A stretch of DNA of 36,085 nucleotides. Source: Corallococcus carmarthensis. Its GTDB lineage: Bacteria > Myxococcota > Myxococcia > Myxococcales > Myxococcaceae. The notes under the pieces are model-generated. The model saw nothing but the letters and a program-made list of their open reading frames with translations, did not search any database and had not been told where the DNA came from. The stretch is taken from contig NZ_RAWE01000085.1 in assembly GCF_003611695.1 (NCBI RefSeq), positions 1 through 36,085 of the forward strand. Reading direction: 5' to 3'. Shown here piece after piece: positions 8,861-16,365 of the stretch. How positions within the stretch are numbered: the first letter of the stretch is position 1; every line of letters starts with the position of its first letter. Made by a program: the position numbers and the translations under genes.

Positions 8861-8992
8861 TTGTTGGAGCCTGTGAAGACCTTCTGGGATGTCGATGAGG
8901 ATGTTCTCTCCCTACGGACCTTGGAGGGCATCATCGAGAGGTCCGACCCCGATGCATGCCTTCCGCCCGCGGGAAGCATGGAGGGGCCATGA
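8861..8992 (+). pseudogene. Short ORF or remnant coupled to lipoprotein B
   Basis: From TTG 8861 or GTG 8873 (GGAG just upstream) an ORF of about 40 codons reads VKTFWDVDEDVLSLRTLEGI and then IERSDPDACLPPAGSMEGP. Its TGA overlaps the ATG of lipoprotein B (ATGA), which is typical of translational coupling. The amphipathic, acidic composition looks coding, but the length suggests the C-terminal piece of a lost gene. Apart from this, I see nothing coding in 8748-8988. Confidence 0.3.
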
Positions 8993-9309
8993 GGCTCGTT
9001 GTTTCGACGCTGCTGTTTGTCATGCTCGGCGTGCACATGGGCTGCAAGCGAGGTGCGGACTCCAGAGGAGTCCCTGCGGCCGTGCTTGAGCGGATTGGAA
9101 CGGAGTGTCTCCCAACGGGAGGCTGCGGGACTGGCCTGGTGTGTGCCGGTCGCACGAATTTCGCTCACGTTGACGCGGGGTTTACCTGTGAGCTTGTTTG
9201 TGACCCGTGGAACGACTCAGTATGTCCCGAGAAGTGGCTCTGCGTGAAGACCTCCGATGGCCGAGGTGCGGGGCTTCTCGGACATTGTATCCGTGCCTCG
9301 GAGATGTGA
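8989..9309 (+). CDS. Cys-rich lipoprotein B, paralogue of lipoprotein A
   Basis: 106 aa. The ATG at 8989 has GAGGGG 2-7 nt upstream and starts a lipoprotein signal ending VHMGC. An upstream in-frame ATG at 8956 would bury the signal peptide and is rejected. Mature cysteines are C-x5-C-x5-C, then C-x3-C-x7-C-x5-C, then a final C, closely matching lipoprotein A apart from one two-residue insertion. Sequence identity outside the cysteines is low, so the duplication is old. The next gene starts 3 bp after the stop, so they are probably one transcript. Confidence 0.8.
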   Translation: MRLVVSTLLFVMLGVHMGCKRGADSRGVPAAVLERIGTECLPTGGCGTGLVCAGRTNFAHVDAGFTCELVCDPWNDSVCPEKWLCVKTSDGRGAGLLGHCIRASEM

Positions 9310-9312
9310 CGG

Positions 9313-9702
9313 ATGACTGCGACCTCCCAGGAAATGAAAGTGGCGTCGCCCCCGCTGGTGGTCCGGGCTGCCATGGTCGTGTCCGCTCTGGTCTGGGTCT
9401 ACCAGCTCTTCATCCTGCTGCCGTCTCCACTCTCCTGGTACCTCGCCGACCTCCTGCGAGGCATGCTCCATGGCTTTGCACTGGGGGTCATCGGGTTGGG
9501 CGTGGTGTCGCTTTTCTCTCGCCGGGAGACGCTGCTGCGATGGCGGTGGACGTGGGGAGGGTGGTTCATCGTCGCTGTCGGGTGGTTTCCCATCACGATG
9601 CTGGTGAGCGCGGTCATTGGATACAGTCCAGTCTTCCTGGTTCTGTGGGGTGTAGGGCTTCCGTTGCTTCTGCTTGCGGAGCGCCGTGCTCCTGCGCGGT
9701 GA
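9313..9702 (+). CDS. Small polytopic membrane protein, unknown
   Basis: 129 aa with four likely membrane helices: MVVSALVWVYQLFILL, GFALGVIGLGVVSLF, FIVAVGWFPITMLVSAVIG and FLVLWGVGLPLLLL. It starts 3 bp after the lipoprotein B stop, and the next gene starts 11 bp after its own stop, so it sits inside a three-gene unit. No family recognised. Confidence 0.72.
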   Translation: MTATSQEMKVASPPLVVRAAMVVSALVWVYQLFILLPSPLSWYLADLLRGMLHGFALGVIGLGVVSLFSRRETLLRWRWTWGGWFIVAVGWFPITMLVSAVIGYSPVFLVLWGVGLPLLLLAERRAPAR

Positions 9703-9713
9703 GGAAGACGATC

Positions 9714-10283
9714 ATGGCTTCAGTGAGAAGAGAAGTCCTGGAGGTGGCTGGGGATGTCTGCCAGCAGTTGGGCAGGCAGCAGCGCCTTGAGTCCGTGTTG
9801 GAGCGTGCGTGGCGGTCGTCGACGCACTTCGCGCTCATCCGGCGGGGACGGATGCGTGTCGACGGTGCGGATGTCGTCGTGCCCACGCCGGAGTTGAAAC
9901 GCCTTCAGCGTGACTTCGGGCGGATCCGGGTGGTGGCGGTGGAGTCGCTGTGGGTTTCGTCCTGGCCGGGGACGACCTCTGGCTCCAGTGCCGCGCTGTG
10001 GGTGCGGTGCCGGACGGATGGCGGCGTGCGCCTGCCCTTGAACGATGAGAGCGTCTGGAAGGAATTCGACGGGTGGGATGATCTCCAGTTGTTCGAGGGC
10101 CCCCGGCTGAAGCTGTTCGTCTGCAGCCACGAGGGGTTTGGCACCGTCTGGGGAAACGAGCGATTCTTCCGGGATCTGGGCGTTGTTCCCACGCAGCGGA
10201 AACACGAGACGTATGAACTGGTAGGCGAGCCCATGGCACCTGCTGCCTGGTCACTGCTCATGCAGGGAACGCCCATTCCGTAG
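9714..10283 (+). CDS. Soluble hypothetical protein
   Basis: 189 aa, no signal peptide or membrane helix. The ATG at 9714 has GAGGAAG upstream; the open frame extends further 5' but only over the neighbouring membrane protein gene, so this start is preferred. It contains alternating hydrophobic strands (RIRVVAVESLWVSSW, AALWVRCRTDGGVRLPL) and an acidic stretch WKEFDGWDDLQLFEG. No known domain recognised. It is the third gene of a tight unit with lipoprotein B and a membrane protein; a cytoplasmic partner for these is possible but unproven. Confidence 0.7.
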   Translation: MASVRREVLEVAGDVCQQLGRQQRLESVLERAWRSSTHFALIRRGRMRVDGADVVVPTPELKRLQRDFGRIRVVAVESLWVSSWPGTTSGSSAALWVRCRTDGGVRLPLNDESVWKEFDGWDDLQLFEGPRLKLFVCSHEGFGTVWGNERFFRDLGVVPTQRKHETYELVGEPMAPAAWSLLMQGTPIP

Positions 10284-10341
10284 GGCGGCCATGCGATTGG
10301 TCTGGGCTTGGAGGCAGCGGTTTGAGCGCTGAAAAACAGAA

Positions 10342-10953
10342 ATGAGCGTGTCTCCTCGCTGGCTCCCACGGTTGGGAATCATTGGATTGGTGTGTGGCTT
10401 CGTGCCGTCGGTGGGCGTCGCGGTGGGGCTGTGCGTCCTGGGGATTTGCGAGATCGTGTTGGGGGATCCGCACCCCTTCCCTGGGGATCCACCTGTGGAC
10501 CTGCTCGTGGGGGTTGCGGTCTTTGGATGGGTGCTCCTCCTGGTGGGCCATGGGTGCTTTTTCGTCGCCCGGAGGGAGTCCGATCAGATCGTCCAGTTCT
10601 GGCGATGGGTGATGCTTCCGTTGACCCTGGCGTCATTCCTCGTGCTGTCGCCAGCCTTTGCGCAGATTGCTGGCAGACATTGGGGGGAATGGGGCCACCT
10701 CAAGGACCTGCTTCAAGACAACGAGGCCCGGGTTCGTGCATTCTCGAGCCGGGCCGATGGTGCCTTGTCGGAGGAGGAGTTCGCGCGGGCGAAAGCGTGG
10801 TTTCAGCCCGTCACCTTCCACTTCAAGACGGAGCCTGAACCTGTGAAGATTCATCTCAGGAGATGGAATCCCCCGTACCTGGGAATCGATTTCGGCCAAG
10901 GACAGAATGCGGTCTTCGACCCGGTGACGATGCTTTGCATCTACTCGGATTGA
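10342..10953 (+). CDS. Membrane protein with a C-terminal soluble domain, unknown
   Basis: 203 aa. Three or four hydrophobic helices in residues 10-115 (IGLVCGFVPSVGVAVGLCVL, LLVGVAVFGWVLLLVGHGCFF, WVMLPLTLASFLVLSPAF) are followed by an 85-residue soluble domain ending in MLCIYSD. Gly-rich segments and Trp/Tyr pairs suggest a small beta domain. No family recognised. There is no clear ribosome binding site (CTGAAAAACAGAA precedes the ATG), another sign of atypical composition in this stretch. Confidence 0.68.
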   Translation: MSVSPRWLPRLGIIGLVCGFVPSVGVAVGLCVLGICEIVLGDPHPFPGDPPVDLLVGVAVFGWVLLLVGHGCFFVARRESDQIVQFWRWVMLPLTLASFLVLSPAFAQIAGRHWGEWGHLKDLLQDNEARVRAFSSRADGALSEEEFARAKAWFQPVTFHFKTEPEPVKIHLRRWNPPYLGIDFGQGQNAVFDPVTMLCIYSD

Positions 10954-11062
10954 GGGGTCACGTGAGCGAGCGCCAGGATTGGGGTGGTCCAGGCAGAGAG
11001 GCGCCGGACCTCATGGGGAGTTCCGAAACGGTGCATGGATCCGCCGCTCAGGGACTCCAGTA

Positions 11063-11088
11063 GGGACGGGGTTCAGGGACGGGGTTCA
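11063..11088. repeat. Tandem 13-bp direct repeat
   Basis: Two perfect adjacent copies of GGGACGGGGTTCA lie 36-61 bp before the amidohydrolase start. They mark the boundary between the low-GC accessory stretch and the following operon. They could be a slippage product or a regulator site. Nothing else is seen in 10954-11123 except a short CCCGT/ACGGG hairpin at about 11102-11117. Confidence 0.8.
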
Positions 11089-11123
11089 TCCGCCACCCAC
11101 CCCGTGTTAAAACGGGAAGGTCC

Positions 11124-12452
11124 ATGGAAGGCCGACTGCTTCTGAAGAACTGCGCCGTGTTCCGTGCGGACGGTCGCGTCCGCCACGGCATGGCCGTCGT
11201 GGTCGAAGAGGGCATCATCCGCCGCGTCGCCCCCGACGCAGAGGTGCCCGTGCTCCCGGGTGACTGGGAAGTGGCGTGTCGCGGCCGGCTCGTCGCTCCC
11301 GGCCTCGTGGACTGTCACTCGCACATGGTCAACGGGCAGTTGCTGCCCCCCAATGGCGACTTCCTCCTGCGCCAGCCCCGCTCGCGCCTGGAGCGCATGC
11401 GCTCGGTGGCCAACCTCCTCACCGCCGAGGACGTCGAGGTCCTGACCCGCTTCGCCGCCGCCCGCGCCCTGCTCGATGGCGTCTCCCTGGTCGTCGACCA
11501 CCTGTCGTGCCCCACCGACGTCGCCGGCGGCCTGGAGGCCCAGGCCCGCGCCGCGGACACGCTGGGCATCCGCCTGGTCGCGTCCCACTCCACGCACAGC
11601 CTGGACGGCGCCGCCGTGGCTGAGGCCCAAGCGGACGCCAACGCAGAGTTCGTCCGCCGCTACCGTGAACATCCCCGCGTTCGTGGCGCGCTCGGCTTCC
11701 ATGCGTCCTACACCTGCGAGGACACCCTCCTGTCCCGCATCGCGCGGCTGCGCGAGGAGTTGAACGCGTCCGTCGTCTTCCACCTCGCGGAGAACGAGGA
11801 CGACCTCTCCACCACCTACGCCACGTACGGCCGCCGCGTCGTGCCCCGCCTGGACGCGCTGGGCCTCCTGGGGCCCCACGCCATCACCGGCTACCCCCGC
11901 GCCGTGGAGCGCTCCGAGGCCGAACGCCTGGCCGCCTCCGGCTCCTTCATCGCCCTCACGCCTCGCGCCACCCGCTCCATGGAGCGCGCGGCCGAATCCG
12001 CCGACGGCGCGCTGTCCAGCCTCCACCTCGTGGGCCTGGGCACTGGCGGCCATGGCACCCTCCAGGAGGAACTGGCCGGGGCGCTCGTCAGCATGCTGTC
12101 CCTGGCCCGCTCCGGCCGCATGCCGGACCTGGATGACTCGCTGGCGCACCTGTTCGTCAGCGGCCCCGCGGAGCTGTGCACCCGCCTGTACGGCAAGCCT
12201 TCCGGCGGCGTGGAGGAGGGCAGCATCGCGGACCTCGTCGTCTACGACGCCATCCCCGCCGCCGACCCGGAGACGGGCTACTCGCCCTTCCTCCTGGGCC
12301 AGCTCGTCGCCTCCCGCGTGGCGTGGACCATCGTCGACGGCCGCGTCTGTGTCCGCGAAGGGCAGCTGCTGGGCAGCGACTACGTGGACCTGTCCCGCGA
12401 CGCCGCCGCCGCGCTCGCTCGCGTCTGGTCCCGCGCACGGCTGGGTTCGTAG
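11124..12452 (+). CDS. Amidohydrolase-family protein (SsnA/chlorohydrolase type) lacking metal ligands
   Basis: 442 aa, the usual length for the ATZ/TRZ-SsnA-guanine deaminase group. The N-terminal beta domain is followed by the HxH metal motif in VAPGLVDCHSHMVN (His65, His67), and a later FHLAEN keeps the His220/Glu223 pair. Two other expected sites are missing. The segment that normally carries the third His (A-H-C/G-x-H) reads AITGYPRAVE at 253-262, and the Asp of the usual G-T-D/S-D motif is Gly308 in GLGTGGHG. The protein may therefore be an inactive or re-purposed member. It is probably co-transcribed with the methyltransferase 14 bp downstream. Substrate unknown. Confidence 0.85.
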   Translation: MEGRLLLKNCAVFRADGRVRHGMAVVVEEGIIRRVAPDAEVPVLPGDWEVACRGRLVAPGLVDCHSHMVNGQLLPPNGDFLLRQPRSRLERMRSVANLLTAEDVEVLTRFAAARALLDGVSLVVDHLSCPTDVAGGLEAQARAADTLGIRLVASHSTHSLDGAAVAEAQADANAEFVRRYREHPRVRGALGFHASYTCEDTLLSRIARLREELNASVVFHLAENEDDLSTTYATYGRRVVPRLDALGLLGPHAITGYPRAVERSEAERLAASGSFIALTPRATRSMERAAESADGALSSLHLVGLGTGGHGTLQEELAGALVSMLSLARSGRMPDLDDSLAHLFVSGPAELCTRLYGKPSGGVEEGSIADLVVYDAIPAADPETGYSPFLLGQLVASRVAWTIVDGRVCVREGQLLGSDYVDLSRDAAAALARVWSRARLGS

Positions 12453-12466
12453 GGTAGAAGGGGCGC

Positions 12467-13453
12467 GTGAGTGCCCTGCCTCCCCGCCTCGTGGACCTCC
12501 TGCTCGCTTCCCGCGCCCGCAGGGGGCCGCTGCTCGCCGACCCCGCCACCTCCGCCTTCCGGCTCCTGAACGGCGCCGCGGATGGCGTGCCCGAAGTGAC
12601 GGCGGATGTCTTCGGCGACGTCGTCGTGGTCAGCCTCTACCGCGACCTCACCGACGCGGAGGAGGCCACGCTGCTCGATGCCTCCGTTGCCGCCTGGACT
12701 CCCCGCAGCGTCTACCTGAAGCGCCGCCCTCGGGAAGCCCGCGTGCTCGCCAACGTGGCGAAGGACGCGCTCGCTCCAGAGTCCGCGGCACGGGGTGAAC
12801 CCGTGGAGGACTTCGTCGCGAAGGAGAACGGTCTGTCCTTCCACATCCGCCCCGGACAGGGCCTCTCCGTGGGGCTGTACCTGGACATGCGCGACACCCG
12901 CGCGTGGCTCCAGGCCCAGGCCTCCGGCCTCACCGTCCTCAACCTCTTCGCGTACACCTGCGCCTTCGGCGTCGCCGCGACCGCCGGGGGCGCGAAGCGC
13001 GTGCTCAACATGGACGCCAGCCGCCGCGTGCTGGAATGGGGCGAGGAAAACGCGCGCCTCAACGGTCAATCCGTGGACCGCTACGACTACGTGGCTGGCG
13101 ATGTCTTCGATTGGCTCGGGCGGCTCGCGAAGAAGGGGGAAACCTTCGACGTCGTGGTCGCGGACCCGCCGTCGTTCTCCACCACGAAGACGACCCGCTT
13201 CTCCGCCGCCCGTGACTACGCCCGGCTGGCCGAGGCCGCCGCGAAGGTGGTCGCTCCCAAGGGCCGCCTGGTCGCCTGCTGCAACCTGGCGGGACTGCCC
13301 GTGCGCCGGTTCGAAACGATGGTGCTGGAGGGCGTGACGCGGGCTGGCAGGGCAGGGAAGACGGTGGGGTCGCTCGGTCCCTCGGGGCTCGACTTTCCGG
13401 CTCCTTCCGGTGAGGAACCGGCACTCAAGGTGCACGTCGTCCAACTTCGTTAG
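12467..13453 (+). CDS. Class I SAM-dependent rRNA (cytosine-C5) methyltransferase, RlmI-like
   Basis: 328 aa from a GTG start at 12467; an AAGGGG ribosome site lies just upstream. Motif I is LNLFAYTCAFGVAA, preceded by the family segment GQGLSVGLYLDMRDTR. The catalytic/substrate motif DPPSFS lies in VVVADPPSFSTTK. Length and motif order fit the RlmI/YccW family, which methylates 23S rRNA, but the PUA domain is short or degenerate. The exact target nucleotide cannot be read from the sequence. It follows the amidohydrolase gene by 14 bp and precedes a Ser/Thr kinase gene by 33 bp. Confidence 0.88.
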   Translation: MSALPPRLVDLLLASRARRGPLLADPATSAFRLLNGAADGVPEVTADVFGDVVVVSLYRDLTDAEEATLLDASVAAWTPRSVYLKRRPREARVLANVAKDALAPESAARGEPVEDFVAKENGLSFHIRPGQGLSVGLYLDMRDTRAWLQAQASGLTVLNLFAYTCAFGVAATAGGAKRVLNMDASRRVLEWGEENARLNGQSVDRYDYVAGDVFDWLGRLAKKGETFDVVVADPPSFSTTKTTRFSAARDYARLAEAAAKVVAPKGRLVACCNLAGLPVRRFETMVLEGVTRAGRAGKTVGSLGPSGLDFPAPSGEEPALKVHVVQLR

Positions 13454-13486
13454 CGCCGCCGGGCGGGGCGCGGCTACATTGCTTCC

Positions 13487-14707
13487 ATGGCTCCCGCCGC
13501 CTCTTCGCCCCCGCGCGACGCGTTCCGCTTCGGCAACTACCGGCTCATCGACCGGATTGCCGTAGGGGGCATGGCGGAGATCTTCCTCGCGCACCAGGTG
13601 GATGCCAGCGGTGACGAGACGCCCATCGTCATCAAGCGCATCCGCCCGCATCTGTCCAAGCACGCGGCCTTCGTGAAGATGTTCCTCAACGAGGCGCGGC
13701 TGGCCGCCCAGCTCAACCACCCCAACATCGTGCAGATCCACGACCTGGGGAAGATCGTCGACAGCTACTTCATCGCCATGGAGTACGTGTCCGGCCGCGA
13801 CATGCGCCGCGTCGTGCCCAAGGCCGAGTCCATGGGGATTCCCTTCCCCATGGTGTACGCGCTGAAGATTGCCTCGTGCGTCTGCGCGGGCCTGCACTAC
13901 GCGCACCAGAAGAAGGACCGCTTCAACAACCCGCTCAACATCGTCCACCGCGACGTCACGCCGGAGAACATCATCGTCGCGTTCGACGGCTCGGTGAAGG
14001 TGCTCGACTTCGGCATCGCCAAGGCCGCCAACCAGGTGGAGGAGACGCGGTCGGGCGAAATCAAAGGCAAGCTCAGCTACCTGTCCCCGGAGCAGTGCCT
14101 GGGCCGGCCGCTGGACTGCCGCAGCGACATCTTCTCGCTGGGCACCGTCCTCTACGAGTGGCTCACCGGCTTCAAGCTCTTCACCGGCGACTCCGACGTC
14201 GCCGTCATGCGCAGCATCACCGAGGCGAAGATCTACGCGCCGTCGTACTTCCGCGAGGACCTGCCGGAGCGCGTGGAGGCCATCCTGATGCGCGCGCTCG
14301 CCCGCGACCGCGAGCGCCGCTACCAGACGGCGTTGGACATGCAGCGCGACCTGGACGCCTTCCTGGACGCCTACGACTTCACGCCCTCGCCGCTGCACCT
14401 GGCCAACTTCGTCAAGCAGCTCTTCGAGGACGAACGCCCGCAGGAATTGAAGCGGCTGTCCACGCGCCAGTCCTCCGCGCCCACGTCGGAAGTGGCGCTG
14501 GAGCTGGCGGAGGTGGTGGCGTCCGTGGACGGACCGCCCACGGAGGCCATGCGCCTGGACGAGGGCCCCGCCACCGAGCCGCGCCTGCTCGCGCTGACGT
14601 TGGCGCCCGCGCTGTACGAGAAGCTGGAGGCCCAGGCCCGCAAGGCCCATGTCGCTCCGGCGAAGCTCGCGGCGGATGTGCTGGAGGGTTGGCTGAAGAC
14701 GCGCTGA
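13487..14707 (+). CDS. Ser/Thr protein kinase with a possible C-terminal ribbon-helix-helix
   Basis: 406 aa, no transmembrane helix. Kinase features: glycine loop IAVGGMAEIF (24-33), invariant Lys50 in VIKRIRPH, the catalytic loop HRDVTPEN with Asp156, DFG with Asp174, and YLSPEQ in the activation segment. HRDVTPEN instead of HRDLKPEN is common among myxobacterial kinases. After a low-complexity linker, the last 40 residues (LTLAPALYEKLEAQARKAHV, then APAKLAADVLEGWL) have the strand-helix-helix pattern of CopG/Arc DNA-binding folds; this is an inference. It is likely a cytosolic signalling kinase. Substrates unknown. Confidence 0.93.
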   Translation: MAPAASSPPRDAFRFGNYRLIDRIAVGGMAEIFLAHQVDASGDETPIVIKRIRPHLSKHAAFVKMFLNEARLAAQLNHPNIVQIHDLGKIVDSYFIAMEYVSGRDMRRVVPKAESMGIPFPMVYALKIASCVCAGLHYAHQKKDRFNNPLNIVHRDVTPENIIVAFDGSVKVLDFGIAKAANQVEETRSGEIKGKLSYLSPEQCLGRPLDCRSDIFSLGTVLYEWLTGFKLFTGDSDVAVMRSITEAKIYAPSYFREDLPERVEAILMRALARDRERRYQTALDMQRDLDAFLDAYDFTPSPLHLANFVKQLFEDERPQELKRLSTRQSSAPTSEVALELAEVVASVDGPPTEAMRLDEGPATEPRLLALTLAPALYEKLEAQARKAHVAPAKLAADVLEGWLKTR

Positions 14708-14733
14708 TCCGCGTGCCTTTGGTTGCCGCACCC

Positions 14734-15531
14734 ATGCCCCGGCTGAAGCTGACGCTCGAATACGAAGGCACGCGGTACGTGGGCTGGCAGGTGCAGCCCA
14801 ATGGCCCGTCCATCCAGTCCACGCTCCAGGAGGCGCTCCAGAAGCTGCTGGGGGAACGCGTGTTCGTGGCCTCCGCTGGCCGCACCGACTCGGGCGTGCA
14901 TGCGACGGGGCAGGTGGCCTGCTTCGACTCGCCGCGCGTGCTGCCGATGAAGGCCTACACGATGGGCCTCAACGGCATCCTCCCTCCGGACATCGCGGTG
15001 GTGGCCGCGGAGGAGGTGGTGCCGGAGTTCGACCCGCGCCGCTGGTCGCTCGGCAAGCGCTACCGGTACCGGCTGAGCAACCGGCGCACGCGGTCTCCGT
15101 TGCTGCGCACGACGCACTGGGAGCTGTTCGCCCCGCTGGACGTGGAGGCCATGCGCCGCGCGTCCCAGGCCCTGCTGGGCCGGCACGACTTCTCCGCCTT
15201 CCGCGCCGCGGACTGCCAGGCGAAGCACGCGGTGCGCGAGGTGCGGCAGGTGCGCGTGGAAGGCACGCCCGGCGACGCCGTGGCCGTCGTGGTGGAGGGC
15301 ACCGCGTTCCTCAAGCACATGGTGCGCAACCTGGTGGGCACGCTGGTGGAGGTGGGCAAGGGCCGCCGCCCCGAGGCCTGGGTGGCCCAGGTGCTGGCCT
15401 CGCGCGAGCGCAAGCTGGCCGGAGCCACCGCCCCGCCCCAGGGGCTGGTGCTGGAGGAGGTCTTCTACGGCGACGGCCCGCCCCCTCGCTCGGCGGGGGA
15501 CTCGGCTGTCGGGGAAGAGGACGAAGGGTGA
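14734..15531 (+). CDS. truA: tRNA pseudouridine(38-40) synthase TruA
   Basis: 265 aa. It converts U38-U40 of the tRNA anticodon arm to pseudouridine. The N-terminus LKLTLEYEGTRYVGWQVQP is characteristic, and the catalytic Asp52 lies in AGRTDSGVHATGQVA. Later family motifs are KRYRYRL, SFRAADC-like SAFRAADCQAKH and FLKHMVRNLVGTL. The ATG at 14734 is chosen over an in-frame GTG at 14713, because family members begin just before this strand. It starts 26 bp after the kinase stop and could be co-transcribed with it. Confidence 0.97.
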   Translation: MPRLKLTLEYEGTRYVGWQVQPNGPSIQSTLQEALQKLLGERVFVASAGRTDSGVHATGQVACFDSPRVLPMKAYTMGLNGILPPDIAVVAAEEVVPEFDPRRWSLGKRYRYRLSNRRTRSPLLRTTHWELFAPLDVEAMRRASQALLGRHDFSAFRAADCQAKHAVREVRQVRVEGTPGDAVAVVVEGTAFLKHMVRNLVGTLVEVGKGRRPEAWVAQVLASRERKLAGATAPPQGLVLEEVFYGDGPPPRSAGDSAVGEEDEG

Positions 15532-15553
15532 GAGTGCGCTAGGCTTTCGGGCC

Positions 15554-16279
15554 GTGAGCCCCAAACCCGGTGTCCTTGAGCCCCTGCGCGTCCGCGTCCG
15601 CCGCTTCCAGTTCATCGTCGGACTGGGCTTCCTGTCGCTGGTGGTGGGGGCCATGCTCAGCGTGTCGCTGGTGCTGCGCCTGCACGCGCGGGTGAACGCG
15701 CTGCCCTCCGACTTCCTGCGCATTCCGGTGGCGGTGGTGCTGGAGGACCTGTGGGTGCTCGCGGTGCTGCCGGCGTTCTGCTACGGCGCCGCGCGCATCG
15801 TCGCGCTGCGCACGTGGACCACGGCCGTGGGGGCCGCGGCGTCCGGCGGGCTGTTCGTGCTGGCGCTCAACTTCGTGCGCGACGGCATGGATGGCCTCAC
15901 CACGGGCTGGAGCGTCGCGTCGGGGCTGCGCGTGGTGGCGTTCGTCGGGGGCATCCTGCTGAGCGCCCGGGCCATCCGCGCGGGCCGTGCCGCCGCCGAG
16001 CGGGGCTCCACCGCCGCCCAGGAGAAGGCCTCGGCGCGCAAGTCGGAGTACGACGAGTTCCTCAAGGCCGCCGAGGCGGGTGGGGCGCGTCTGGAGCAGC
16101 GCGAGGGTGGCGCCGCCGCCGAAGCTCCGGCTCCGTCCGGGAGCACCCCTGTCGTGGGGGATTCCGCCGCGACGCAGGCAGCCGCTGCCACCGAGGCGCC
16201 TATGCCGTCAGGTGACGCGAGCCGCGCGGGAGAGGCCATCGCGCCTCCGGTCGACGTACCGAAGACGCCCGCGGCCTGA
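15554..16279 (+). CDS. Membrane protein with an Ala/Pro-rich tail, unknown
   Basis: 241 aa from a GTG at 15554, 22 bp after truA. Four hydrophobic helices in residues 18-150 (FIVGLGFLSLVVGAMLSVSL, LWVLAVLPAFCYGAARIVAL, TAVGAAASGGLFVLALNFV, VVAFVGGILLSARAI) are followed by a charged helix (AAAERGSTAAQEKASARKSE) and a low-complexity tail rich in Ala, Pro and Ser, presumably cytoplasmic. No known family recognised. It ends 86 bp from the convergent argC stop, with a hairpin between. Confidence 0.75.
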   Translation: MSPKPGVLEPLRVRVRRFQFIVGLGFLSLVVGAMLSVSLVLRLHARVNALPSDFLRIPVAVVLEDLWVLAVLPAFCYGAARIVALRTWTTAVGAAASGGLFVLALNFVRDGMDGLTTGWSVASGLRVVAFVGGILLSARAIRAGRAAAERGSTAAQEKASARKSEYDEFLKAAEAGGARLEQREGGAAAEAPAPSGSTPVVGDSAATQAAAATEAPMPSGDASRAGEAIAPPVDVPKTPAA

Positions 16280-16322
16280 GAACGGCGGCCCCGGGCGGGG
16301 GCCGAAGACGCCCGCGACTGGA

Positions 16323-16351
16323 GGCGGCTCCGGTTTCGCGCCGAAGCCGCC
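16323..16351. terminator. Hairpin between convergent genes
   Basis: GGCGGCTCCGG pairs with CCGAAGCCGCC (10 of 11) across a 7-nt loop. It lies between the ends of the membrane protein gene and argC. There is no T run on either side, so it would need help from a factor or act as an mRNA 3' stabiliser. Confidence 0.5.
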
Positions 16352-16365
16352 CCGGGTCCACGGTC

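Noticed and set aside
10971-11063. Short frame from GTG 10971 (about 30 codons)
   Set aside because: No ribosome binding site, no recognisable motif and low-complexity composition.
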